A DNA stretch of 64,000 bases, from assembly GCF_000702885.1 (NCBI RefSeq), contig NZ_JNKO01000005.1, forward strand, positions 1 through 64,000. Direction: 5' to 3'. Positions within the stretch are counted from its first letter, which is position 1; every line of letters begins with the position of its first letter. A program made the position numbers and the translations under genes. The notes below the pieces were generated by a model. It had not been told where the DNA came from, made no database searches, and saw nothing but the letters and a program-made list of their open reading frames with translations. Origin of the DNA: Oribacterium sp. P6A1. GTDB taxonomy: Bacteria > Bacillota > Clostridia > Lachnospirales > Lachnospiraceae. Shown piece after piece: positions 7,321-16,600 of this stretch.

Positions 7321-8994
7321 ATGCTAAAGACAGTTGGACTGGGTTTACAAGATTACGAAAAGGTCATAACAGAAAATGCTTTTTACATAGATAAAACTGA
7401 TTTTATATCTGAATGGTGGAACAGCAAGGATGATATCACATTGATCACCCGCCCCCGCCGTTTCGGAAAAACTCTGATGCTGAGTACAGTAGAAAAATTC
7501 TTTTCTGTAAGACAAGGAAACAATGAGGAACTTTTTAAAGAATTGAATGTTTCCAAAGATATGGAAATGATGAAAGAGTGCGGTAAATGGCCGGTACTCT
7601 TTGTTTCCTTTGCTGCTATCAAAATGAACAATTTCAAAGGAGCTTTGGTACAATTCAATCAACTGTTTACTGATATAGCCTCAAGTTTGTCATTTCTCAA
7701 GGAAAGCCTTGACGAGAAGGAAAGAGAATTCTACGATTCCATATCAGATAACATGAATATGGATATAACAGTGAAATGCCTGAATCGGTATTCATCATGG
7801 CTTAGAAAATATTATGGAAAAAAGTTGATTATCCTTATTGATGAATATGACACTCCTATGCAGGAGGCATATGTAAATGGCTATTGGGATGAAATCTCCG
7901 GTTTCATGCGGAATATGTTTAATTCCACTCTAAAAACCAATCCAAACCTTCAGAAAGCCCTTTTGACCGGTATCACACGCGTAAGTAGAGAGTCATTGTT
8001 TTCAGATCTTAACAACTTGAAAATAGTAACTATTTCTTCTGATAAGTATGCTGATTGTTTTGGATTTACTGAGAAGGAAGTATTTGAGGCATTAGATGCT
8101 TACGGATACAGTTCTGAAAAGAAAAAGGTAAAAGAATGGTACGATGGATTTAAGTTTGGAAATACTGAAGATATCTATAATCCATGGTCCATCATTTCTT
8201 TCCTTCAAGAAGGAAAATATGAACCGTATTGGGCCAATACAAGCTCTAATTCACTTGTGTCAAAGCTCGTAAGAGAAGGGAGTGTTGAGATAAAGAAGGA
8301 TTTTGAAGATCTGCTTAATGACGGAGTGATACAAACAAAAATTGATGAACAGCTTGTCTATGGCGAGATGACAGGTAATCAGAATGCCATATGGAGTCTA
8401 TTATTCTCAGCGGGCTATCTAAAGCCGGTTTCTATAGATGGCGAAGGAAACATGGCGGTGTATAGCCTTAAACTCACAAACCACGAAGTTAAGGACAGCT
8501 TTAGTCTGCTTGTAGAGAGATGGTTTGAGAATGCAGGGGAGAATTACAGTTATTTCGTAAAAGCACTCCTGGAAGGCAACATAGATGACATGACGGATAC
8601 ATTGTCAGAAATCTGTGAAAGTATGATCAGTACTTTTGACGGAAGTGGTAAAGCGGCTCCGGAAAACTTCTATCACGGTCTTGTAATTGGGCTTCTTGTG
8701 GAACTCCGTGACAGATATGAGATAAAGTCAAACCGAGAAAGTGGCCTGGGCCGTTATGATGTCATGCTCCGTCCGAAGGATAAAAAGGATAATGCTGTAA
8801 TCATCGAGTTTAAGTCCAAGCGTCGAAGCGATAATGGCAAGACTCTTGAAGAGCTTTGCGATATAGCACTTAAACAGATCGAAGATAAGAAGTATGAAAT
8901 CGAACTTCTTGAAGCGGGATATAGCAAAGACAGGATAATAAAGCTTGCTTTTGCTTTTGAAGGAAAGGAACTTCTGATAAAACGTCAAGATTAA
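7321..8994 (+). CDS. AAA-ATPase-like / PDDEXK nuclease-like protein
   Basis: About 557 residues. N-terminal AAA-ATPase_like domain (PF09820 type): YIDKTDFI, Walker A-like RPRRFGKTLMLST, Walker B LIILIDEYDTPM, and a GFTEKEV block. C-terminal PDDEXK_9-type domain: GRYDVMLRP, then IIEFKSKR, which carry the acidic and ExK catalytic residues. The family is very common in gut and rumen Clostridia and Bacteroidetes, often in many copies, and its role is unknown; a link to mobile or defence functions has been suggested but not shown. The ATG at 7321 after AAAGAGG is preferred over the in-frame ATG at 7270. All motifs look intact. Flanked by a 13-base direct repeat. Confidence 0.85.
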   Translation: MLKTVGLGLQDYEKVITENAFYIDKTDFISEWWNSKDDITLITRPRRFGKTLMLSTVEKFFSVRQGNNEELFKELNVSKDMEMMKECGKWPVLFVSFAAIKMNNFKGALVQFNQLFTDIASSLSFLKESLDEKEREFYDSISDNMNMDITVKCLNRYSSWLRKYYGKKLIILIDEYDTPMQEAYVNGYWDEISGFMRNMFNSTLKTNPNLQKALLTGITRVSRESLFSDLNNLKIVTISSDKYADCFGFTEKEVFEALDAYGYSSEKKKVKEWYDGFKFGNTEDIYNPWSIISFLQEGKYEPYWANTSSNSLVSKLVREGSVEIKKDFEDLLNDGVIQTKIDEQLVYGEMTGNQNAIWSLLFSAGYLKPVSIDGEGNMAVYSLKLTNHEVKDSFSLLVERWFENAGENYSYFVKALLEGNIDDMTDTLSEICESMISTFDGSGKAAPENFYHGLVIGLLVELRDRYEIKSNRESGLGRYDVMLRPKDKKDNAVIIEFKSKRRSDNGKTLEELCDIALKQIEDKKYEIELLEAGYSKDRIIKLAFAFEGKELLIKRQD

Positions 8995-9013
8995 ATGTAA
9001 TCTGCCTCCATTG

Positions 9014-9026
9014 CATACTGTATACA
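9014..9026. repeat. 13-base direct repeat, right copy
   Basis: CATACTGTATACA, 20 bases past the stop of the AAA-ATPase/PDDEXK gene; matches 7163-7175. Confidence 0.6.
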
Positions 9027-9164
9027 CACGAACATATGTTTGCGCTAAACTCAGGTTTAAAGAATAAATCGGCAATATTTAAATGTTGCCTGTTCCTAAA
9101 TTGAAGAAGTTAACGAGACTTTTCATGTTTTTTTATGGCAAAAAGGTCTCATTCTTCACCAATC

Positions 9165-9194
9165 AAAAAGGACCCCATGGAGGGATCCTTTTTT
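9165..9194 (-). terminator. Terminator of the peptidase operon
   Basis: AAAAAGGA (9165-9172) and CCC (9174-9176) pair with GGG (9182-9184) and TCCTTTTT (9186-9193); T-runs on both strands, so it can serve both directions. Confidence 0.8.
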
Positions 9195-9227
9195 GGTTGA
9201 ATTAAACGGAAAGAATGGATATCCATA

Positions 9228-11081
9228 TTACGTTCCGTAATGATCATCAACTATCTGATCAAGCAATTCGAAATTACGGAAATCACTGTAATCTGTTGTT
9301 CCGTCTGTATTCTTCTTTGTAATATCATAATCTGGTGATACACCGGCTTCTACATTTCCTCCATTCTGATAGTTAAATACTCTGAATGCTGATGCTGAAT
9401 ATTGAACACCCTGATTCATTTTAAAGAAAACAAGATTGCATGTTCCGCCAGCACTTTTCTCTCCTATTATCGGAATTCCGGCTTCCTTACACAGACAAGG
9501 GAACAGATTGCCGCTTGAAAATGAACCCTGGGAACACATAACGGCATAATTAAAGCCATAATCAAAGTCTTCATCGTCCCCTTCAAATTTACCATCCTGA
9601 TCCATATCGTAATCTAACTTTTCATATGTCGCATTGCCGGTCATTGCACTTTCATAGTAGAATTCATCTCGCTTATCTTTGGTAACGGCATTAAGCATAT
9701 ACATACATGATTCTGTAGAACCTCCGCCATTATCCGAATCATCAAATATGAAATTCTTCATGCCATGCTCTTTCGCAAGATCAAGCGCTTTCTTAAAGTT
9801 CCTTACAGCATTATCGTCATAATTTGTATATACAAAGATTCCGGTGTCATCAAATTCATAGTAACGATAGCGTTGTCCTTCTTCTGTCTCTTCATCAAAA
9901 ACAGCCTGATATTTATCAAACTCACTGCCGTACTCTTTGATTATCATCTTGGCTTCCATTTTACTTATATAATCGCCGTACCACTTCCGATAAAGAACAG
10001 TCCTTATATTGTCGGGTTCCTCTTTTACGATCCTGCCAAGTTCAGCAAACGCCGTTGTCCCATCAAGGTCAGTGAGAATATCCGTAGAAAGATCTGTATG
10101 ACCGCCATCATATAACATAGTTGACAAAATTATGGTACCAAATAACAGATCAACAGTCTTATCAGAATTAAGAAGCTCTTTTACCTGCCTTGTCTCATCA
10201 CTGTAGCTTTCAAGCGTGGCATCAAATCCTTTATCCATGATAGACTCAGCTAATATACAATGCGGTGCGTTGCCATATATATTATCCATAACAAAGCAAA
10301 GCTCCCCATAGGTATATGCTATCTCACCGGCATCCCTGACTTCTTTATTGAAATAGTCCTCCCAGTTAACAGTAGGTTTGTCGGAACTGTAATTCAGATA
10401 AATCTTATTATCATAATAAACAGTATTCAAATAAGAAACCCCTGTAAAATCAGCTGCTGTTGTAAGCGGAAAATATACTTTGTCGTCTTCTTCTATGATA
10501 TCTATTCCGTAATTTGAAAGATCGATATCAAGGGCGTAGGGATCTTTTCTGTAATCAGTAGCAATGATATGTTCATATACATATTCTGTATCATCTGTCG
10601 GATTCAGCCTCTGATCGTTATATAAGAACTGCTCTATTTTATCAGAATGTAGTGTATCCTTAACCGTATCAACTGTCATATTGCCTTTGGCATTACTTAT
10701 CTTATACACTCCACTGCCTTGTGATGATAAAGAGAATACATTGGCCGTATCATATACTTTATTCATATATTCAACAACATCAACATAAGGAACCGGAATG
10801 CCTTCTTTCATAAAGCCACTGATAGTTGAAGCTTTACCATCCGGATCGACTACTTCAAGCTGCGCCACATCATAAGCACCTGTCTCCTGCGCTTCATTCA
10901 CTTCTTCCGGTGATTTCGTAGATTGCTTCGTTGTAGGTTCTGTCGTAACCTGTGCATCTACTACATCCGATGCTTCTATGGATGCGGAAGCCGTTGTTTC
11001 GTTTGAGCCTGATGATCCGCAGGCGACAAGGTTTATTGACAAAGCCGATACCAATGTCAGTGAAATCAATATTCTCTTCAT
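9228..11081 (-). CDS. S41-family peptidase lipoprotein (third gene of the peptidase operon)
   Basis: 617 residues. Signal peptide with lipobox LVAC-G at Cys 21, then a Ser/Thr/Glu linker to ~70. Residues ~75-230 contain two copies of a beta-rich N-terminal region resembling copper-amine-oxidase-N-like or stalk domains. The C-terminal part is S41-like: SFSSGNLFPCL near residue 522 holds the likely catalytic Ser, followed by GEKSAGGTCNLV and a GVSPDYDI end. The usual CtpA Lys is not evident; SAGG stands in its place, as in the sister gene. Acts outside the membrane. Paralogous to the gene at 13375 and separated from the M13 gene by 58 bases; GAGGA precedes the start. Confidence 0.8.
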   Translation of the reverse strand: MKRILISLTLVSALSINLVACGSSGSNETTASASIEASDVVDAQVTTEPTTKQSTKSPEEVNEAQETGAYDVAQLEVVDPDGKASTISGFMKEGIPVPYVDVVEYMNKVYDTANVFSLSSQGSGVYKISNAKGNMTVDTVKDTLHSDKIEQFLYNDQRLNPTDDTEYVYEHIIATDYRKDPYALDIDLSNYGIDIIEEDDKVYFPLTTAADFTGVSYLNTVYYDNKIYLNYSSDKPTVNWEDYFNKEVRDAGEIAYTYGELCFVMDNIYGNAPHCILAESIMDKGFDATLESYSDETRQVKELLNSDKTVDLLFGTIILSTMLYDGGHTDLSTDILTDLDGTTAFAELGRIVKEEPDNIRTVLYRKWYGDYISKMEAKMIIKEYGSEFDKYQAVFDEETEEGQRYRYYEFDDTGIFVYTNYDDNAVRNFKKALDLAKEHGMKNFIFDDSDNGGGSTESCMYMLNAVTKDKRDEFYYESAMTGNATYEKLDYDMDQDGKFEGDDEDFDYGFNYAVMCSQGSFSSGNLFPCLCKEAGIPIIGEKSAGGTCNLVFFKMNQGVQYSASAFRVFNYQNGGNVEAGVSPDYDITKKNTDGTTDYSDFRNFELLDQIVDDHYGT

Positions 11082-11139
11082 AAAATCCTCTTGTTAAATC
11101 AGAAAAAATCATTGGGTGACAAATGATCAACTCCCAAAT

Positions 11140-13311
11140 TTACCAGACAGTGATACGATCTTCAGGAGCAAGATACATGCCGTCCCCTTCTTTAATATCA
11201 TAGAAATTCAGGAAATCATCGTAGTTCTGTAGCGGAACATTGGCACGATATGCTTCCACAGGATGATCATTGGTATCAACGTATTCTTTTTCCGCTTCCT
11301 CATAACGTGCCTGCTTCTGAATGATGGCAATCTGTTTGAAGAATGTGTCGTAATCGAAATCCTCCTGCTCCTTCGCAATGGAGAGCAGGCATTTTAAGGA
11401 TCCAAGATCCGAAATGGCTTCTCCCTGAATCAACTGCGCGCCCTCTTCTCCGTAGGTGGCATCGGAAACCTGCGGCATAGGCGCCAGCTCACTGTAATAC
11501 TTGAGCAGTTTATCCACCCGTTCCTGGAAAGCCTTCCCGTCTTCATCTGTCCACCAGATCGTCTGAGCTCCGTTTTTATCATAATTGGCACCGGTTGTAT
11601 CAAAGGCATGGGTGAGCTCATGGCCAACTATCATGCAAAGGCCGCCCATCTTCTTTTCCAAAGGCCAGCTTTCATCATAATAGTCGCCACCGCAGATACC
11701 GGCTAAGATATTCATGGAATTATCCTGCGGCATATATATTGCCCCCAAAGTGCTGTAATACGTATCATATCTCCAATAGGTTCCGTCATTTTTACAGGAT
11801 AACGGAGCCGCCTCTGACAGCCTGAAGTATCTTCTTCCCTTGATAATAGCGCTGAGTGCCGTTTCGCCTTCGGCAGCGGTTCCGATGGCATCGCATTTGA
11901 CATCATACACTTTTTCCGGATAGCAGATATGCAGTTTAATGTTATCCAGTTTTTCGATGGCGATCGCCTTTGTCTCATCAGAAAGCCAATCCTCTTCCAT
12001 AAGCATCTTACGGTAGGCTTTGACCATCATATCAGTCAGCTCCTCCACCTGGGGCTTGATGCTCTTATCAAAGCAATAATTGACGTACATCTGATCCACC
12101 ATGGATGGCACAGTATCTTCCATCACTTTCAACGCATAGGTATCAGCATCGTTTATAGTCTTGGAGCCGTTCAATTTTGCTGTCTCTTCATATGTTTCAA
12201 AATCACAGTATTTCGTGAAATCCAAAAGTGTATTTACAAGCGTCCACGCTTTGATACCTTCAATATTTTCATCCGAATAATTCTCATCAAAGCTGTCAAC
12301 AATCTTTGTATACCCTACCATGATCTTTCCTTTGAAATCGACATCATAACCTAAAGACCTGAAGATATCCGCAAAAGGAAGTTTTTTGTATTTCTCCTCA
12401 AACTCTGCGATTGTAAGCGTGCTTGTGGGATCTCCCGAAATGTCCGCCATGATGGCTTCTATCCCCGGAAGGAATTTACGTTCAAACCCTTTTGCAGTAT
12501 CAAAGATATCGTTCGCCTCGCTTTCAGAGTATCCGAGACGTTTCAGCATGTACTCCGCAGTCTTATGCTTAATGGCAAGTCCATCGGTTTCCGGGGCTCC
12601 CTCCTGATAGTCATCGGGTTCATCCGACAGCAGAGAAACATTCTGAATACACAGCATATTAACAAAGGGATCCAGCGGTTCCGGTATAATTGAGACACTC
12701 ACCATCGGCGTTCCATAGAGATTGCGTCCCGGATCAGAGTAGTATTTCGTCATCTCCTCAACAGAGGAAATAGACATAAGATCCTCCACATAGGGCTTTA
12801 ATGGGTCAAGTCCTTCTTTATTTCTGGTATCCCAGTCCGTAAGCAGTGCGTAATAGTTTTGGAGTGATGTCAGATCCTGATCATCCTTTTTTTCGCCAGT
12901 CAGGACTGCAAGCTTTGCTTCGTTGATATTATCAGTCTGCTCTGTTCTTGCGGAAACATTTTCTGCGCCCTCTCTTATCTTTACGTTCTCAGCCCAGTCC
13001 CGGTTAATGGCTGCCGCAAAATCATCCTTAAGGCTGATATCGCCCATACCCTCATAGGTTCCGTAAATTCCGGAGTCAATCCACTTTGCACCGGGGCGAT
13101 CAGCTACAGGTTTATATTCAGCTGCAGTTGTTTCCACTGAAGTATCTATCGGTTCAGATTCTTTGTTTTCATCACTCTCAGTCATGGTGCTCTGCTGTTC
13201 ATTGGCACTGCCGGATGTTACGTTGGTAGTCCCTGTGCTTCCACATCCGGTAAAAAATGTACCAGCCACTATTATCAATGACAAAATACTACTGATCAGT
13301 CTCTTTTTCAT
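11140..13311 (-). CDS. M13-family metallopeptidase lipoprotein
   Basis: 723 residues, close to the normal M13 (neprilysin/PepO) length. Lipobox FTGC-G gives Cys 23. The zinc site is complete: VGHELTHAFDTTG near residue 565 (HExxH) and GEAISDLGSL (third ligand E with the family ExxxD). The final AYRANVPLQNYDDF matches the conserved M13 C-terminal substrate-binding region. Such enzymes cut small peptides; as a lipoprotein this one should face outward. Middle gene of a three-gene lipoprotein peptidase operon (63 and 58 base gaps, no internal terminator). Start supported by AGGAGG. Confidence 0.9.
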   Translation of the reverse strand: MKKRLISSILSLIIVAGTFFTGCGSTGTTNVTSGSANEQQSTMTESDENKESEPIDTSVETTAAEYKPVADRPGAKWIDSGIYGTYEGMGDISLKDDFAAAINRDWAENVKIREGAENVSARTEQTDNINEAKLAVLTGEKKDDQDLTSLQNYYALLTDWDTRNKEGLDPLKPYVEDLMSISSVEEMTKYYSDPGRNLYGTPMVSVSIIPEPLDPFVNMLCIQNVSLLSDEPDDYQEGAPETDGLAIKHKTAEYMLKRLGYSESEANDIFDTAKGFERKFLPGIEAIMADISGDPTSTLTIAEFEEKYKKLPFADIFRSLGYDVDFKGKIMVGYTKIVDSFDENYSDENIEGIKAWTLVNTLLDFTKYCDFETYEETAKLNGSKTINDADTYALKVMEDTVPSMVDQMYVNYCFDKSIKPQVEELTDMMVKAYRKMLMEEDWLSDETKAIAIEKLDNIKLHICYPEKVYDVKCDAIGTAAEGETALSAIIKGRRYFRLSEAAPLSCKNDGTYWRYDTYYSTLGAIYMPQDNSMNILAGICGGDYYDESWPLEKKMGGLCMIVGHELTHAFDTTGANYDKNGAQTIWWTDEDGKAFQERVDKLLKYYSELAPMPQVSDATYGEEGAQLIQGEAISDLGSLKCLLSIAKEQEDFDYDTFFKQIAIIQKQARYEEAEKEYVDTNDHPVEAYRANVPLQNYDDFLNFYDIKEGDGMYLAPEDRITVW

Positions 13312-13374
13312 AGGTAGCCTCCTGCTTGCATAAAAGAACGAAGGTATTTAGCTCATCCGGTCTTTTTGTTTAAG

Positions 13375-15333
13375 TTATATTCCCAGCAATCCATTGATGT
13401 ATGTTGTGAGATACTGCCTGTCGTAGAACTGTTCTGGTTTGGGGATTACAAAGTCCGGTGTCACTCCCTGGTCTATATCATAGAAGGAACCGTTTTTCAT
13501 GTATGCCAGGCGCTTTAAGCCCGATATCTGGAAAGGACATCCATCGGCGGTAGTGAGGTTCTGGACCACACATGCTCCACCACCTGAGGTCTGTCCGAGT
13601 ATCATTACCCTGTTGGAATTCTTGAATACGCTGGGCACAAGATTGCCGCAAGAAAAGCTCTTGGATGTGGTCAGGCAGAACAGATTGTAGTTTCGCAGGC
13701 TGTCCTTCTCGTCAAACTTGCGGTCCAGGTTTGCATCAATCTTGAAATTTTGGGATACCAGAGCGCCGGAAAGAGGATTCATCATGCAGATGGATCCATC
13801 ACCCAAAAACATACCTATCACATATGCGGCGGCATCCGCCATACCACCTCCATTGTTGGACAGATCCAGGACAACATTCTCAATGGGGCTTCCTTCTCTG
13901 GTGATCTCATTATAGGCATGGATCATCAGCCCCACCGTATCCTCCGGGTGATCCTCAGGTTTTTCTCCGCTGTAATAATCAACATCAGCAAAATAGAACT
14001 CGTCAAAGGTAATATAGGCCGTGTTTCCAACTTCCTCGTATCCGGGGATCTCGTCAGGATAGTATTTCTCCCTGGCTTTTGTATATCTTTCTTTGTCATC
14101 TCTTCTGTTGATTATAGATGGACCGAAATTCCTTTCAGGTTCCTGTTTCATCATATAGGATTTTGAAATAAAACCGCTGTGGCTGTCATCGAAATACTTG
14201 ATAGTAAGATCCGCCAGCGCCTGACCCGCCACCTGTGGATCCGTACTAAGCATATCCACCGCCAGACCTGTCATCTGGAAGAGATTGTTGAAATTCTTGA
14301 TATTATGCTGTTCTTTTAAGCCATAGAGAGCGTCCAGGGCGAAGCAGAGCTCCTTATAGTTAAAGGCTGCCAGCTCTTGGCTTCTTTCCGCAGGCGGGTT
14401 AGAGATATAGTATTTGTCTGCGATGGCATCCAGATTTCCCCCGGCCTGAGCAAAGACAGCCTCCCCATTGTAAAGCGTAGTGACACTGTACTGAGACAGG
14501 ATGATATCGCTCACCAGCTGCAGAGGCAAATAGTATTCGCCGCCCTGAGCCACCAGGTCTATGCCGTACTCTCCGGGACTGAAGGTCACCGGATCACCGT
14601 ACCGTTCGAAAGAGGAATCGCTCTTCTGGAACAGATGAGGCTTTCCGTCCTCATTGAACCCGGTGGAAGCGATGACGTCTAGCAACGGATCTGAATCTGA
14701 TATTCGGATGAATGCATCGTAGTCATAGAATTTGATCGTGTCTTTTGCAAAGTCAATCCTTGCAGGATATTGGGTCTCCCTGGTCAGGGTTACCGTATCA
14801 GCGTCCTTTTCAATCTCCAGGGAATATTTCTCCCCTCCTTGTGCTCCATAAAACAGACCGGTCACCCTGGCAATCAGACTCTCCATGGTATCTAACGTGA
14901 TATAGGGGATATCCGTCACTCCGTCCATAAACGCTACTTCAATTTCAAAGGTATTCTCCGGATCCGTGTCACCGATATATAGGGGCAGAGTCTTGGTCTC
15001 AATCTGATACTCTTTTTCCTTTACGGTAAAGAGCTCTCCTTTTCCCCATAAGGACAGTGCCGTCTCTTCTTCTACGGCTTCAGCATTATCCGGAGCTTCT
15101 GTAGTTTTTTTGACTTCAGATGTTCCTGCGTCTGCAGTTGTTTCTGCAGCTTCAGCTTCCTTAATGCCGGTAATGCTTCCCTCCGTGGAATCTGGTCCTT
15201 TTTCTTCACCTTTAGTCTCCGTAGTCTCTGTTACGGACGCCGCTTCGGGTGTGTCGAGAGCGCTGCATCCGGAAATGACCATACACACAACCAACGTTGC
15301 AGTCAGTAAACGGCTCATTGTTTTCTTCTTCAT
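13375..15333 (-). CDS. S41-family peptidase lipoprotein (first gene of the peptidase operon)
   Basis: 652 residues. Lipobox ISGC-S at Cys 23, then a Glu/Thr/Ala-rich linker to ~90, a beta-rich region, and an S41-like C-terminal domain. The conserved YKELCFALDALYG is shared with the gene at 9228 (YGELCFVMDNIYG), as is the core SFSCGNLVPSV near residue 560, followed by GQTSGGGACVV. The likely catalytic Ser is in SFSCGN; a catalytic Lys is not seen. GVTPDFVIP closes the domain. First gene of the S41-M13-S41 operon; GAAAGGA lies before the start. The substrate is unknown; extracellular peptide processing is the safe inference. Confidence 0.8.
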   Translation of the reverse strand: MKKKTMSRLLTATLVVCMVISGCSALDTPEAASVTETTETKGEEKGPDSTEGSITGIKEAEAAETTADAGTSEVKKTTEAPDNAEAVEEETALSLWGKGELFTVKEKEYQIETKTLPLYIGDTDPENTFEIEVAFMDGVTDIPYITLDTMESLIARVTGLFYGAQGGEKYSLEIEKDADTVTLTRETQYPARIDFAKDTIKFYDYDAFIRISDSDPLLDVIASTGFNEDGKPHLFQKSDSSFERYGDPVTFSPGEYGIDLVAQGGEYYLPLQLVSDIILSQYSVTTLYNGEAVFAQAGGNLDAIADKYYISNPPAERSQELAAFNYKELCFALDALYGLKEQHNIKNFNNLFQMTGLAVDMLSTDPQVAGQALADLTIKYFDDSHSGFISKSYMMKQEPERNFGPSIINRRDDKERYTKAREKYYPDEIPGYEEVGNTAYITFDEFYFADVDYYSGEKPEDHPEDTVGLMIHAYNEITREGSPIENVVLDLSNNGGGMADAAAYVIGMFLGDGSICMMNPLSGALVSQNFKIDANLDRKFDEKDSLRNYNLFCLTTSKSFSCGNLVPSVFKNSNRVMILGQTSGGGACVVQNLTTADGCPFQISGLKRLAYMKNGSFYDIDQGVTPDFVIPKPEQFYDRQYLTTYINGLLGI

Positions 15334-15557
15334 AATTTTAATCCTTTCGTTACCAAGGGCGGAAACCTGCTTGCTTTAGCAGGTGGAGCATCCCTGTGAA
15401 TTGATACTCACAAACATATGTACCATACTGTATTAAGTGAATTTTAATAATTCCACTTATCTTCAATATATCGACAACTATGTATAAATAGTTAAGTTTT
15501 GGAGAGATAATGAACCTTTAGAAAAGTGCACCGGTTTCCTGGAACCCTCAGACATTT
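15334..15557. promoter_or_regulatory. Upstream region of the peptidase operon
   Basis: Carries the leader of the S41-M13-S41 operon. A CCTGCttgctttaGCAGG hairpin lies at about 15367-15383 and a CATACTGTATTAAG stretch at 15424 resembles the 13-base repeats near 7163 and 9014. I cannot fix a promoter with confidence. Confidence 0.3.
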
Positions 15558-15563
15558 GAAAAA

Positions 15564-15587
15564 AGCCGGAGGTTTTTGCCTCCGGCT
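15564..15587 (-). terminator. Terminator after VOC paralogue 2
   Basis: AGCCGGAGG (15564-15572) pairs with CCTCCGGCT (15579-15587), followed on the - strand by TTTTTTC. The same stem core (CCGGAGGC) is used after VOC paralogue 3. Confidence 0.9.
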
Positions 15588-15602
15588 CATTTGTATACTT
15601 TT

Positions 15603-15968
15603 TTAGTTCTTAATATGCTGTATGAGATCAATGATAAACCCGGATGGAGATTTCATTATAGCGTACTTGCTTGACTCAGTGCTATTACCAAATCCCTCTA
15701 CTTCTCTGAATCCCTTTTCCTTTAACAGTGCATATGCCTCATCAAAATCATCAACATTCATACGTATGGCTGTTATTTCCCTCGGTGTACCGGGTGCTTG
15801 CACTATATCAATATGAAATCCGTTAGAATCTTTCATACGATGTGTAGAAAACTCCACGTCTGAGCCTATCTTATTATGTGTCTGCTCAAATCCAAGTTCC
15901 TTAAACAGTTTGATAGTAGGCTCAGCATCTTTGGTATAAATCATCGGGTTGAATGTTGTTATTTTCAT
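15603..15968 (-). CDS. Small VOC-family protein, paralogue 2
   Basis: 121 residues: MKITTFNPMIYTKDAEPTIK, then GFEQTHNK, RMKDSNGFHID, IRMNVDDFDEAY and LIQHIKN, the same skeleton as the other three paralogues. The reading frame continues upstream to 16265, but that part is an out-of-frame read through the neighbouring membrane gene; the ATG at 15968 follows AAAGGAG. It lies 20 bases behind the DUF5684-like gene, so the two are probably one transcript. Function unknown. Confidence 0.85.
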   Translation of the reverse strand: MKITTFNPMIYTKDAEPTIKLFKELGFEQTHNKIGSDVEFSTHRMKDSNGFHIDIVQAPGTPREITAIRMNVDDFDEAYALLKEKGFREVEGFGNSTESSKYAIMKSPSGFIIDLIQHIKN

Positions 15969-15988
15969 AATGTACTCCTTTTTATAAT

Positions 15989-16333
15989 CTACTGTGGACC
16001 AATATAGGTTGAACCTCCAAATCCGATAATCAACGTACCAAGATTCGGAATAAGCATCGTAAGGATACGCATACCTACGCCGCAGCCAAAAGACTTGGCC
16101 AGTTTCCATAACATGATATACATTATTACAACATTTATAAGAGGAATGAGCATCAGCAGAAAAAGCCATCCGTTTCCCATAGCAATTTTGAAAAGATAAT
16201 AAAAATCCACGATCGGGATCAGGCTCTTCCAGCCGGCTTCGCCGGCTTTTACAAAAATCTTCCACATTGCTATAACTAAAAGAAGATATACGATAAATGA
16301 TACCAGCAAACTAAAATTATTTTGATCTTCCAT
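15989..16333 (-). CDS. DUF5684-like membrane protein
   Basis: 114 residues with three or four membrane helices. The segment AGEAGWKSLIPIVDFYYLFK is the hallmark of a small membrane family (DUF5684-like) that I recognise from Firmicutes, followed by two hydrophobic helices and a Gly-rich end. Start at 16333 follows AAAGGAGGG; the upstream in-frame start at 16366 lacks one. Co-transcribed with VOC paralogue 2. Function unknown. Confidence 0.7.
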   Translation of the reverse strand: MEDQNNFSLLVSFIVYLLLVIAMWKIFVKAGEAGWKSLIPIVDFYYLFKIAMGNGWLFLLMLIPLINVVIMYIMLWKLAKSFGCGVGMRILTMLIPNLGTLIIGFGGSTYIGPQ

Positions 16334-16416
16334 TTCACACCCTCCTTTTCTTTCTATAAAAAGCATCGTCCTGAAAAATGTCGACAGATTCTTATCAGGA
16401 AATAAGCATTCAGCTT

Positions 16417-16548
16417 ATTTAATATATAAAAACCCAAAACGTCCTCCGCATAATATGTCTCGTTTTCCGGGGCCACGTCAAAATACAGTGTCGGACGGTA
16501 AACAAGGATGCTGCCGTCGGGCTGAAGGATACTATCTTGCTATGCCAG
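16417..16548 (-). pseudogene. Possible coding remnant between VOC genes
   Basis: A frame on the - strand reads SILQPDGSILVYRPTLYFDV then APENETYYAEDV, with protein-like composition but no start codon or ribosome binding site. It is probably the tail of a deleted gene. I do not recognise the family. Confidence 0.25.
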
Positions 16549-16560
16549 AATAATATAAAG

Positions 16561-16590
16561 CCGGAGGCTTTTACGCCTCCGGTCTTTTTG
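16561..16590. terminator. Bidirectional hairpin beyond VOC paralogue 3
   Basis: CCGGAGGC (16561-16568) pairs with GCCTCCGG (16575-16582); CTTTTTG follows on the + strand and CTTTAT on the - strand. Confidence 0.7.
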
Positions 16591-16600
16591 ATTCTATAAT

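Noticed and set aside
15969-16265. N-terminal extension of VOC paralogue 2
   Set aside because: It reads out of frame through the DUF5684-like gene; the ATG at 15968 has AAAGGAG and matches the starts of the other paralogues.
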